Origin: Shimia isoporae
Lineage (GTDB): Bacteria > Pseudomonadota > Alphaproteobacteria > Rhodobacterales > Rhodobacteraceae
Assembly (NCBI RefSeq): GCF_004346865.1
Contig: NZ_SMGR01000006.1
Location: forward strand, 56,729-120,728
Reading direction: 5' to 3'
DNA: 64,000 nucleotides
Shown: positions 21,201 through 29,195 of the stretch, piece by piece
Layout: each line of letters starts with the position of its first letter
How positions within the stretch are numbered: position 1 is the stretch's first letter
Notes under the pieces: model-generated
What the model was told of the DNA's origin: nothing
Seen by the model: the letters and a program-made list of their open reading frames with translations, nothing else
Database searches by the model: none
Position numbers and translations under genes: made by a program

Positions 21201-24200
21201 GCGGCGCCGGCGGCTATAGTTTCGCAATCTCCAGCGGTGCGTTGCCCGCGGGGCTGACCCTCGCCGCCGGTGGCGGTATTTCGGGTTCACCACTTGAAAC
21301 CGGCACTTTCAACTTTAGTGTTCTGGTCACGGACAGCGAAGGCAACACCGGCACACGCACCTATTCGATGTTGGTTTCGCCAATTTCGTCCCTGACCATC
21401 ACTCCCCCCAGTTTGCCGACGGGCACATACGGTAGCGTGTACAGCCAATCGCTGGGCGCATCAGGCGGCGATGGCAGTTACAGTTTCGGCATATCAACAG
21501 GCGTTTTGCCTACCGGAATCAGCTTGTCGTCAGCAGGGCTGTTGAGTGGCACTCCGTCCCAATCCGGCAGTTTCCCGATCACGATTTCGGTTGAGGATGG
21601 CGAAGGCAATACCGGCAGTGAAGACTACACGCTGGTGATCAATCCGGCGACTGGCATCATCACAATCACCCCGGCAACGCTGAATGACGGTGTGGCCCTT
21701 TCGGCATATTCCGCCCGTTTGAACGCAAGTGGCGGCGATGGCAACTACACTGGATCAATTAGTGCGGGCAGCCTGCCAACCGGTTTGACGTTTGATGGTT
21801 CAACGCTCACGATTTCCGGCACCCCGACAGCACCGGGCGTATCGAATTTCACGGTGGAGGTGACCGACGGGCAGAGCAACACAGGCCAGATCGTTTATAC
21901 GCTCACAATTACGCCCGCTGTTGGAACGCTTACGATTTCTCCGCCCAATCTGGGCGATGCGACCTATGGCACTGCCTACAGTCAGACGTTGACGGCTTCT
22001 GGTGGTACGGGGCCGTACAGTTTTGCTGTCACGGCGGGCACTCTTCCGGCTGGCATCACACTGACAGCGGGCGGAAGCCTGAGTGGAACCCCGACCGAGA
22101 CTGGGAATTTCAACGTTACTGTCCAAGCAACTGACTCGCTTTCGGCCACCGGCACCATCAGCTACACGCTGACTGTTTTGCCTGTAACCACGCTCGCGAT
22201 TTCGCCCACAACGCTTGTAAACGGAACGTTTGGCACGCTGTACCAGCAAGTGTTTAGCGCGTCGGGCGGGGACGGATCGTATACCTTCTCCGAGACATCT
22301 GGCACACGACCGAGTTGGCTCGAGATGTCACCGGGCGGCAACCTATCGGGCACTCCGACGACAACCGGCACATTTAGCCTGACGGTGGCCGTGGTAGACG
22401 GACAGGGCAACACCGGATCGGTTGACGTGTCTTTGACGATCGATCCGGTGGCCGGTCTGTTCGATCTGACCCCAGGAACCTTGCCGACTGGGACATTTGG
22501 GACAGCCTACAAGACGACCATCGGTACTGACGGCGGTGTCGGGCCGTTCACTTTCTCGCAAACAGGAACGCTACCGTCAGGGATCAGTTTCTCGGCGTCC
22601 TCTGGGCAGTTTTCGGGGACTGCCACCGAAACTGGGACTTTCCCGGTTTCTGTGACCGCTACCGATGTCTATGGCAACACAGGCACCCGGGCTTACAGTC
22701 TGGTCATCGATCCGGTTAGCAACCTTGGCATATCTCCCGCGACACTTTCGGACGGGACGTACGGCACCCCTTACAGCGTTACAATCACCGGAAGCGGCGG
22801 TGTCGGGCCATATGCCTTTGCCGTGACATTCGGTGCCTTGCCGACGGGGCTGACTCTGGACACAGGCGGCGCGCTTTCGGGGACACCCACCCAGACAGGG
22901 CGCTTCAACTTCTCGGTGGGCGTGACTGACAGCGAAAGCAACACCGGCACGCGGACATACACGTTGACGGTTCTTTCCGCCGACATTCTGGTAATTGCCC
23001 CGACAACTCTGAGCGACGGCGTTTTCGGCACCGGCTACTCCCAAGTTCTAACGGCGTCTGGTGGAAGCGGAGGGTATAGTTTCGCCGTGGCTTCCGGAGC
23101 GCTGCCTTCCGGGCTGTCTCTGTCCTCCGCCGGCACCTTGTCCGGTACTCCAAACGAGTCGGGCACATTCACCTTTTCAGTGGGTGCCACAGACAGTGAA
23201 GACAACACCGGCAACCAGAGTTATTCGCTGACCATTGATCCTGCGAGCGGTTTCTTTGATCTGACCCCGTCAACTCTGCCAGATGCCAGCTACGGTACGC
23301 CCTACAGCATTACTGTCGATACAACCGGCGGCGTCGCGCCTTTCACAGGTGCGTTGACCGGGACCTTACCGACCGGTATTTCGTTCGATCCGCTGTCCGG
23401 TGACATTTCCGGCACGCCGACCCAGACAGGCGATTTCCCGGTTTCCGTTGTCGTGACCGATTCATTTGGCAACACCGGAACGCGAGACTACACACTTACG
23501 GTTCTGCCGATCTCCGACCTCGCGATATCACCGGCGTCCCTCTCCGACGGCACGTATGGTCAGTCTTACAGCGAGACCCTCACGGCAACCGGTGGCGATG
23601 GCGCTTACGCCTTCAGCATTCTGTTTGGCGCGCTGCCGGGCGGCGTGACGCTGTCGACGGCGGGTGTTATGTCCGGCACACCCACCGAAACGGGCGACTT
23701 CAATGTCATCGTGCATGTCACAGACGGGCAGGGCAATTCGGGCGACCGCATCTACTCTTTGACGATTGATCCTGTGACAGGACTGGCAATCGCGCCAACC
23801 ACGGTCCCTAACGGCACCTATGGTTCAGTCTACTCCGAAACACTGACTGCCAGCGGTGGAGACGGCGCATACAGCTTTGCAATTTCCTCCGGTAACCTGC
23901 CTTTGGGCATGTCATTGGCTGCGGACGGAAGCCTTGGCGGCACACCAACCGAAGTTGGAATTTACAACTTTGTAGCGGGTGTCTCGGACGGGCAGGGCAA
24001 CACAGGCACGCGTAGTTATTCCTTCGAGATCAGCCCCGCTTCCGGCCTGCTGACCGTTCTGCCGCCGACATTTCCACAGGCTACGTTCGGTACGAATTAC
24101 AATGCCCAGGTCCAAGTAGAGGGTGGCACCGGAGTTTACAGGCTGACTTTTTCGGGCACCTTGCCGGCGGGTATGAACTTTGATTCCTCGTCCGGATCGT

Positions 24201-27200
24201 TGACCGGCACACCTTTGGAAACGGGAACTTTTGCCTTTACGGTCTCCGCAGAGGACTCCGCTGGCAACACAGGGGAACAGGCCTATTCGCTGACCGTGCG
24301 CCCGGTCACCAATCTGGCAATCTCACCGGCCACCTTGCCTGACGGAACTTACGGAACCGCATACTCTCAAACATTGACGGCTTCGGGCGGTGCGTCCGGT
24401 TATGCCTTTTCCATCGGCAGCGGCAGCTTGCCTGCGGGAACCACATTTACGGCTGGGGGGGTGTTGTCGGGAACCCCAACGGAGACCGGTGACTTTAACA
24501 TTCGCGTCGATGTGGTGGACAACCAAGGCAACACCGGCAGTCAGAATTATACCCTGACGGTTGACCCAACCATGTCACTTGTGATCGCACCGCCGACATT
24601 GGCCGACGGCACATATGGCGCGCCCTATTCAGCGCTCTTCACCGCAAGCGGCGGGGCAGGTGGTTATACCTTCGCGCTCGCGTCTGGCAGCCTGCCTCAA
24701 GGTATCTCGCTTGCCGCAGACGGCACATTGTCGGGTACACCTGTTACCACCGGTAGTTTTTCGTTCGACATCAACACCACAGACCTGGAGAACAACACTG
24801 GCACTGCGTCATATACACTTCAGATTGATCCTGTGGCGGGTCTTGTCACCGTTGAACCCGCAGCCTTGCCCGAAGGCACTTTTGGCTCTCCGTATTCGGT
24901 TCTCGTGCAAGGTGATGGTGGAGTTGAACCTTACAGTGCGGTGCTGATAGGCGCGTTGCCTGCCGGCATGTCTTTTGACACAAGCGTGGCCGGCCTCGCC
25001 GGAAAAATCACGGGCGCACCAACTGAGACGGGCAGCTTCCCCATCACGGCGGTCTTGACCGATAACGTCGGCAACACAGGTTCCCGTGACTATGTTTTGG
25101 TGATTTCGCCCATCACCGGGCTTCAGATTTCACCATCGACGCTGACAACAGCGTCATATGGCGTGGCCTATAGTCAAACCCTGACAGCCACAGGTGGCGC
25201 AGGCGGGTACGCCTTTACGCAAACGAGCGGAACCCTCCCGAGCGGCGTCAGTTTGTCTTCTGCCGGTGTTTTGTCCGGAACGCCCACGGAAACCGGCAGT
25301 TTCCAGTTTGCCGTGTCAGTGCTTGATGGTGAGGGCAACACCGGCGCGCGGTCGTACACGTTGGTGGTCCAGGCAGTTTCCAATCTGACGATTTCGCCTA
25401 CGACCTTGCCGGACGGAACTTATGAAACGTCCTACAGCCAAACACTGACGGCTTCGGGCGGATCCGGCACCTATATTTTCGGCCAGTCAGGGGGCGCTTT
25501 GCCCACCGGAATGACGTTCTCTTCCGGCGGTGTGCTTTCTGGAACCCCCAGACAAACCGGAGCCTTCTCCTTTGATGTCAGGGTTGTAGACAGTGAAGGC
25601 AACTCCGGTACACAGACGATGAACCTGACAGTTGATCCGGTGTCCGGATTGATAGACGTGTCGCCTCCGGTCTTGCCTCAAGCGACGTTCGGCGTCGCCT
25701 ACGCAGTTCCTTTCTTCAGCAACAACGGTCAGGCACCTTACATCATGACGCAATCCGGAACGCTTCCGGCCGGGATGGCGTTCACGGCCCGCGCTGCAAC
25801 GCCAACGGGGGACTTGACCGGAATTCCAACAGAAACCGGGTCTTTCCCCATCACGGTGAATGTGGTCGACGCCCAAGGAAACACGGGAACCGAAAACTAT
25901 GTGCTCGTGGTTAGCAGCATCGACGATCTTGTTCTTTCACCGGATCAACTGGCGACCGCCGAGTATGGCTCAACATACAGTCAAACCGTCACAGCCTCTG
26001 GCGGGGTCGGCCCGTATACATTCTCGCTGTCCAGTGGAGTCCTGCCCATTGGGCTGGCATTGGCCACAGACGGCTCGATTACCGGCACGCCAATCGAGAC
26101 TGGTGATTTCAACTTCTCGGTGCAGGCCCTCGACAGCCAGGGGAACACGGGCGATCGGACATACTCCATACGAGTGATTGCCCGAACTGATATTGCGATT
26201 TCGCCGACTACCCTGCCGCTGGGAACGTTTGACATTCCCTATTCGTCGACGCTGAGCGCGAGTGGCGGCACCGGTCGCTATGTGTTCGGCGTCACGTCCG
26301 GAATCCTTCCTGAGGGTCTCAGTCTCAGTACCAGTGGTGTCTTGGCGGGCACGCCAAAGGAAACCGGGGACTTCCAATTGACGGTCACGGTGTTCGACGA
26401 TCAAGGAAACACAGGCGCGCGGAACTATACCCTGTCGATAGAGGCTGCGCGCGGCGTGCTCGACATTTCACCTGATTCCTTGCCAACGGCGACCTTCGGC
26501 GATTTCTACAGCGTCATTCTCAGCCCGAGTGGAGGCATTCCGCCTTATGCCGTCGAGCTCGTTTCTCCTGACGGGAATTTGCAGGGCGGTATCTTTTCGC
26601 CAGAAGGCAGTCGTTTTGGCGTGCTGGACAACGAGAGAGACACGGCGCTCTTCGGAATACCGCAGCAAACAGGCACATTCCCCGTGTTAGCCTTGATTGT
26701 TGATGCCGAAGGAAACACTGGCACACAGACTTATTCTCTTGTCGTAAATCCGGTGGACGACCTGAATATTGTTCCTGACAGTTTGCCCGTAGGCAGTTAC
26801 GACAGCCCATATACCGCCGTGTTTGAAACGGTGGATGGGTCGGGGAACTACACGTATGCGGTCGGCGATGGAGCATTGCCCGCCGGTTTGACCCTGCAAA
26901 GTGACGGTACCTTGACGGGGGTGCCGCAGGATACCGGCGACTTCAACGTCCGGGTGGATGTGATCGACGACCAGTCAAACACAGGCACACAGCAAGTCGT
27001 GGTGCGGGTCGAAGCCGCTGCCGTACTTACGATTTCGCCAAACGCTCTGCCAGACGGCACATTCGGCGTGGCTTACTCCTCCGCGTTCTCTGCGACGGGT
27101 GGTGATGGCTCCTACACATTTACGATCAACAGCGGTGCACTTCCTGCGGGGCTCACTCTCGCCGCGGACGGAACGCTTTCGGGTGAACCGGAGGATGCGG

Positions 27201-28780
27201 GCGCCTTCGCCTTTACGGTTCTCGCAACGGACGGCTTGGGCAACACGGGGACGCGTGACTACGTCCTTGCAATTGACGCTGTGGGAGGGTTGCTGTCCAT
27301 CGCTCCGACGACCTTGGGTGCTGGCACCTACGGCGAAACCTATGGTGAAGCGCTCGTCGCGTCCGGTGGATCTGGCGGTTATGTGTTCTCGCTCTCGTCG
27401 GGGGTTTTGCCGGTAGGTATGTCGCTGGAGACCGATGGGCATTTGGGCGGAATTCCCACCGAAACAGGCACCTTTGCCTTTGCGGTGGGCGTTGTCGACA
27501 GCGCGGGAAACACGGGCTCGCAGGCCTACACCGTCGAAATCCTGCCTGCGATCGGTATTCTGGATGTGTCGCCGAACACTCTACCTGTTGGCGCTAAGGG
27601 AGAGGAATACTCTCAACTTTTGACGGTGACAGGCGGATCTGGAAGCAACACTTTCACACTCTCCAAGGGCGTTTTACCGACCGGCATAACCTTGGGAGCA
27701 ACTTCGGGGTTGTTGGCGGGCACACCCGAAAACGACGGTGAGTTCAATATTGCGGTCAGCGTTGTCGATAGTGAAGGCAACACGGGTCTTATCAACTATG
27801 CGCTGATTATCGAAGACCGGCGAGCAAACCCGGCTGAGGATGAAGACGTTATCGGCCTGATCGACCGGCACTATCGGGTGTCGGCAGAGTTTGCGAATGG
27901 CCTGATACGCAATGTGAACCGGCGCGCCGATACACTGCATTTCAAGATGGCTTGTCTTGGCTATGAGGCGAATTGCAACTCGTTCGGCGTGTGGCAGGAA
28001 GGACAATACACAGAGCGCGATGAGGAAAGTTTCGGCACCTACACGCTGGGCTTTGATTTCCGCGTGCATGACGACCTGTTCGCTGGGGTCGCACTGAGTT
28101 ACGGCGAGGCCGCGTCCATCATAGGTGAATACGGCACCACTTCTGACGCGAAGACCAATTCGGTTACCGGATATTTCTCTTGGCAATTTGGCGAGGGTTT
28201 CTATCTGGACGGTCTGCTGGGATATGGTTGGCTGGACTTTGACGACCGGCGCTATGTGCAGCAGGCCGATCTTTTTGAAACGTCGGAACGGGACGGAACG
28301 AACCAGTATGTCTCGCTTAGGGTGTCAGGCGACTATGCTTGGCATAATGGCTTCATAGCCTCGCCTTACGCCCGTTATGATGCCATCAAGACCCAGCTGA
28401 ATGCCTATCAGGAAAATGGGGCCAGCATCTACTCGCTCGGCTATGACGCGTCCGACAGGCTCGCGCAGAACCTTTCGGTGGGCGTGAAACTGCGAAAGCC
28501 TTATTTGCGGCCTTGGGGCGTTATTATCGGAAAGGTTCAGGCGGAGGTCGGCTACGTTTATGAAGGTGGCTACACGCAGTCGATTTATTATCTGGATACG
28601 CCCGGAACCAAATACGATTTAAACGCGGCCGGAACTTCAAGCGCGCGGGCCGCCATTGGAATTGGGATCGAAGTTTTGAGCGGGCCGGCCGAGTTTGATC
28701 TGGACATTTACGCCTCGCGCAACAGCGCGTCGTCGGAAACATCCCTGACGGTAGCTCTCGGTGCCAGTCTAGAGTTCTGA
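15296..28780 (+). CDS. Giant Ig-like-repeat autotransporter adhesin, about 4,494 residues
   Basis: Surface protein predicted to use type V secretion. The TTG at 15296 is preferred because GGAG lies 5 nt upstream and it gives MRLYRRILTCFFASVFLVVA, a good signal peptide ending KFAMAQQ; TTG at 15275 is the alternative. After about 300 residues of degenerate repeats (with two cysteines, LSCDQNG and NNCTPEA) come about 43 regular repeats of 85-90 residues, 46 in all by eye. They are putative-Ig (He_PIG/cadherin-like) domains of the pattern TLPDGTYGTAYSxTLTASGG ... GALPAGLTL ... LSGTPTETG ... DGxGNTG. Every third repeat is of a distinct subtype, giving a roughly 795-bp period. The last 300 residues (from about 27880) form an autotransporter beta-barrel with alternating aromatic strands, ending in Phe (ASLEF). 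It occupies 21 percent of the window and has no partner gene beside it. The role is presumably adhesion or biofilm; the ligand is unknown. Confidence 0.9.
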   Translation: MRLYRRILTCFFASVFLVVAVAKFAMAQQALEPVKLSEALVGLPFEHTLAREDPQNPVESVSVVDGVLPDGLQIDENWKLSGTPAQKGAYAWTVSVVRARGPPELLAFQMSTRGIFDPPTGDNTAFDVLFATTLLAPLVLNSEEGAPNAPSPNVRGLSQKLETDNGISVETKPTDVTGGRTYGYVIEPQGRVPPYTFQLVGGELPDGISLSSDGILSGLSCDQNGNYKFDVHITDAEGQVGRFEGNKDFDLKVLSGGNNCTPEAFLLLPLELPVGYYGEFYSQIFFILGDSTSYFYEVSSGSLPSGMSLQASGLLQGEPLETGSFPIAVSVWEDSSRGTFIASRSFDLVILDNEDLELFPETLADGVFAAPYSQTLTGANGDGNYSYSLSGGALPAGVTLNSASGVISGTPVETGSFDATFEVIDGQGNTGGRGYTFQISALQNLLTIAPTTVPDGTFDAAYSVSFSATGGVGSATFDIASGALPNGLTLALDGTLSGAPEETGDFPFTLRATDEQNNTGTADYVLTVVPVSGLFDFEPTTIPEGTYGLSYDVTFSTTGGVPPFTGSITGALPAGITFAPETGNLSGVPEETGSFNFTLDVTDTYGNTGSRAYTLIVNPVDSLTIEPDTLSDATWGQTYSAQLAASGGDGAYAFSITSGSLPAGLTLAADGGISGTPTETGSFNFDVAVVDGQGNTGQRIVALLVLEIDTLDIDPDTIADGEFSRPYSQALSAKGGDGSYSFSLNSGVLPNGMTLTPAGQLVGFPLETGTFPIVVEVLDGQLNTGLQAYDLFIDSVPNLFGLLPTVLPEGTFGVSYSVVIDTTGGVAPFTGALIGSLPNGLTFDTTNGTISGAPTETGSFPIGVRVTDAEGNTGNAVYSLVINPVQTLSIAPPSLGTTVYGDPFTATFTATGGAGGYQFNLAAGTLPAGLTLETDGTLTGTALEVGSFGFTVGVEDAEGNTGERQYTLIVDPITNLLIAPAFLPNGDFGTAYSETLTASGGDGSYVFTVVSGTLPSGLSLDSSGALSGIPAQTGDFVLRVQVLDGQGNTGTIDYSLTIDAVDGLLNVTPDTLSDATYGIPYSVTFGAENGVSPYTFGISGTLPAGMNFSNGELSGTPTEAGSFPITVSVTDTAGNTGTRDYTFVVGQQTNLPILPFDLAVGEFGSAYSETLIAFAGDGSYSFSLSSGALPAGVTLASDGALSGTPTETGTFYFTAGVVDASGNTGDRDYALRINPITTLTITPATLPDTEFGAAYSQTLTGQNGDGAYTFSVTGGGLPNGLSLSSAGVISGAAQETGTFPFSVTVVDGENNTGSQAYSLTVDAVDGLLTLLPATLPEGAYGSAYTVTITINGGVGPYSGSLTGTLPAGITFNPANGQFSGTPTETGTFPLTAEVTDAEGNTGSRDYSLVINPVTGLGIAPDSLPDGTFGNSYAQTLVGSGGDGSYSFSVFFGALPSGLTLAPDGTLSGVPAAAGTFNFVARVQDGQNNTGFKVYSLSIDRISTLTITPPSLVAAEYGTAYSETLSASGGDGTYTFAVTSGALPTGIALATNGALSGTPTQTGTFAFDVGVTDSSGNTGSISYSLTVNPVTGLIAVQPPAMPEGDYGKEYNLKVSFSGGSGSYTPTLVGTLPTGLTFDAGSATFSGTPVQTGTFPLTVNVVDSEGNTGSRAYSLVVSPVTNLGITPTTLPDGAFGAAYSETLVGSGGDGSYSFSVTSGTLPAGLTLTAAGVLSGTPTDTGDVNIEVRVEDGQGNTGTRVYSFRIERITTLAISPAVATPGVFGTAYSETFTVTGGDGTYVFLRTGGSLPQGLALSLTGELTGIPLQNGTFSFDIGVTDGEGNTGSQTVSLVIAPATNLNIQPSTLSDGIFGEGYAVGLSATGGDGNYTFGLTSGALPAGVALTPSGAISGIPAETGTFSFDVGVSDAEGNSGNRSYTLTIAPITSLAISPDDVADGVYGTSYSETLTASGGAGGYSFAISSGALPAGLTLAAGGGISGSPLETGTFNFSVLVTDSEGNTGTRTYSMLVSPISSLTITPPSLPTGTYGSVYSQSLGASGGDGSYSFGISTGVLPTGISLSSAGLLSGTPSQSGSFPITISVEDGEGNTGSEDYTLVINPATGIITITPATLNDGVALSAYSARLNASGGDGNYTGSISAGSLPTGLTFDGSTLTISGTPTAPGVSNFTVEVTDGQSNTGQIVYTLTITPAVGTLTISPPNLGDATYGTAYSQTLTASGGTGPYSFAVTAGTLPAGITLTAGGSLSGTPTETGNFNVTVQATDSLSATGTISYTLTVLPVTTLAISPTTLVNGTFGTLYQQVFSASGGDGSYTFSETSGTRPSWLEMSPGGNLSGTPTTTGTFSLTVAVVDGQGNTGSVDVSLTIDPVAGLFDLTPGTLPTGTFGTAYKTTIGTDGGVGPFTFSQTGTLPSGISFSASSGQFSGTATETGTFPVSVTATDVYGNTGTRAYSLVIDPVSNLGISPATLSDGTYGTPYSVTITGSGGVGPYAFAVTFGALPTGLTLDTGGALSGTPTQTGRFNFSVGVTDSESNTGTRTYTLTVLSADILVIAPTTLSDGVFGTGYSQVLTASGGSGGYSFAVASGALPSGLSLSSAGTLSGTPNESGTFTFSVGATDSEDNTGNQSYSLTIDPASGFFDLTPSTLPDASYGTPYSITVDTTGGVAPFTGALTGTLPTGISFDPLSGDISGTPTQTGDFPVSVVVTDSFGNTGTRDYTLTVLPISDLAISPASLSDGTYGQSYSETLTATGGDGAYAFSILFGALPGGVTLSTAGVMSGTPTETGDFNVIVHVTDGQGNSGDRIYSLTIDPVTGLAIAPTTVPNGTYGSVYSETLTASGGDGAYSFAISSGNLPLGMSLAADGSLGGTPTEVGIYNFVAGVSDGQGNTGTRSYSFEISPASGLLTVLPPTFPQATFGTNYNAQVQVEGGTGVYRLTFSGTLPAGMNFDSSSGSLTGTPLETGTFAFTVSAEDSAGNTGEQAYSLTVRPVTNLAISPATLPDGTYGTAYSQTLTASGGASGYAFSIGSGSLPAGTTFTAGGVLSGTPTETGDFNIRVDVVDNQGNTGSQNYTLTVDPTMSLVIAPPTLADGTYGAPYSALFTASGGAGGYTFALASGSLPQGISLAADGTLSGTPVTTGSFSFDINTTDLENNTGTASYTLQIDPVAGLVTVEPAALPEGTFGSPYSVLVQGDGGVEPYSAVLIGALPAGMSFDTSVAGLAGKITGAPTETGSFPITAVLTDNVGNTGSRDYVLVISPITGLQISPSTLTTASYGVAYSQTLTATGGAGGYAFTQTSGTLPSGVSLSSAGVLSGTPTETGSFQFAVSVLDGEGNTGARSYTLVVQAVSNLTISPTTLPDGTYETSYSQTLTASGGSGTYIFGQSGGALPTGMTFSSGGVLSGTPRQTGAFSFDVRVVDSEGNSGTQTMNLTVDPVSGLIDVSPPVLPQATFGVAYAVPFFSNNGQAPYIMTQSGTLPAGMAFTARAATPTGDLTGIPTETGSFPITVNVVDAQGNTGTENYVLVVSSIDDLVLSPDQLATAEYGSTYSQTVTASGGVGPYTFSLSSGVLPIGLALATDGSITGTPIETGDFNFSVQALDSQGNTGDRTYSIRVIARTDIAISPTTLPLGTFDIPYSSTLSASGGTGRYVFGVTSGILPEGLSLSTSGVLAGTPKETGDFQLTVTVFDDQGNTGARNYTLSIEAARGVLDISPDSLPTATFGDFYSVILSPSGGIPPYAVELVSPDGNLQGGIFSPEGSRFGVLDNERDTALFGIPQQTGTFPVLALIVDAEGNTGTQTYSLVVNPVDDLNIVPDSLPVGSYDSPYTAVFETVDGSGNYTYAVGDGALPAGLTLQSDGTLTGVPQDTGDFNVRVDVIDDQSNTGTQQVVVRVEAAAVLTISPNALPDGTFGVAYSSAFSATGGDGSYTFTINSGALPAGLTLAADGTLSGEPEDAGAFAFTVLATDGLGNTGTRDYVLAIDAVGGLLSIAPTTLGAGTYGETYGEALVASGGSGGYVFSLSSGVLPVGMSLETDGHLGGIPTETGTFAFAVGVVDSAGNTGSQAYTVEILPAIGILDVSPNTLPVGAKGEEYSQLLTVTGGSGSNTFTLSKGVLPTGITLGATSGLLAGTPENDGEFNIAVSVVDSEGNTGLINYALIIEDRRANPAEDEDVIGLIDRHYRVSAEFANGLIRNVNRRADTLHFKMACLGYEANCNSFGVWQEGQYTERDEESFGTYTLGFDFRVHDDLFAGVALSYGEAASIIGEYGTTSDAKTNSVTGYFSWQFGEGFYLDGLLGYGWLDFDDRRYVQQADLFETSERDGTNQYVSLRVSGDYAWHNGFIASPYARYDAIKTQLNAYQENGASIYSLGYDASDRLAQNLSVGVKLRKPYLRPWGVIIGKVQAEVGYVYEGGYTQSIYYLDTPGTKYDLNAAGTSSARAAIGIGIEVLSGPAEFDLDIYASRNSASSETSLTVALGASLEF
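16888..27820 (+). repeat. Three-domain higher-order repeat array inside the giant adhesin gene
   Basis: Units of about 265 bp (85-90 residues) in subtypes A1, A2 and B. B units begin at about 16888, 17687, 18479, 19270, 20065, (20861 is A-like), 21652, 22452, 23248, 24041, 24837, 25645, 26453 and 27287, so the spacing is 791-834 bp. B units carry GGVxPFT, GTLPxGIxF and GSFPxxV; A units carry GGDGSYxF, GALPAGLTL and FxFxV. DNA copies are clearly diverged at synonymous sites. Confidence 0.8.
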
Positions 28781-28841
28781 CAGAGGCAAACCAGCAATAC
28801 GATCTGGAAGAAACTTGTTGTCTGCTGGAGGGAAGCAGTGG

Positions 28842-28913
28842 CAGCCCGTAGGGGAATCGAACCCCTCTTTCCAGGTTGAAAACCTGGCGTCCTAACCGAT
28901 AGACGAACGGGCC
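28842..28913 (-). tRNA. tRNA-Glu (anticodon TTC)
   Basis: The reverse complement folds as a cloverleaf: acceptor GGCCCGT with ACGGGCT, anticodon stem CCAGG/CCTGG with loop TTTTCAA (anticodon TTC), and T-arm AGGGGTTCGATTCCCCT. 72 nt to the discriminator G; CCA is not encoded. It is the downstream copy of an identical pair. Confidence 0.95.
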
Positions 28914-28967
28914 ACGCTGTTGCTTGGTTCGGGTGGAGCTAATGTCCGGAGAACCGGCTTCGACTGG

Positions 28968-29039
28968 CAGCCCGTAGGGGAATCGAACCCCTCTTTCCAG
29001 GTTGAAAACCTGGCGTCCTAACCGATAGACGAACGGGCC
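28968..29039 (-). tRNA. tRNA-Glu (anticodon TTC), second identical copy
   Basis: Sequence identical over all 72 nt to the copy at 28842-28913, with a 54-bp unrelated spacer. The flanking bases differ beyond a few nucleotides, so the duplication is tight to the gene. The two are probably cotranscribed leftward. Confidence 0.95.
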
Positions 29040-29195
29040 GTGCCGAAGCGTGAGGCGTATCTAGTGAATGGCGGGGGTGTGCGCAAGTGGAAAGTTTGCG
29101 GGCGCGATGATTTTTGGTTCGTCGCGCAGGCGGGGCACTTACCTGAGGCTCACGACCCGCAACACCCTTTGAAAACCACCGCTCTAGCAGTGCGA

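Noticed and set aside
16888..27820. CRISPR or satellite-type DNA repeat
   Set aside because: The repetition is at protein level with diverged codons and one continuous reading frame; unit length of about 265 bp and lack of spacers exclude a CRISPR array.
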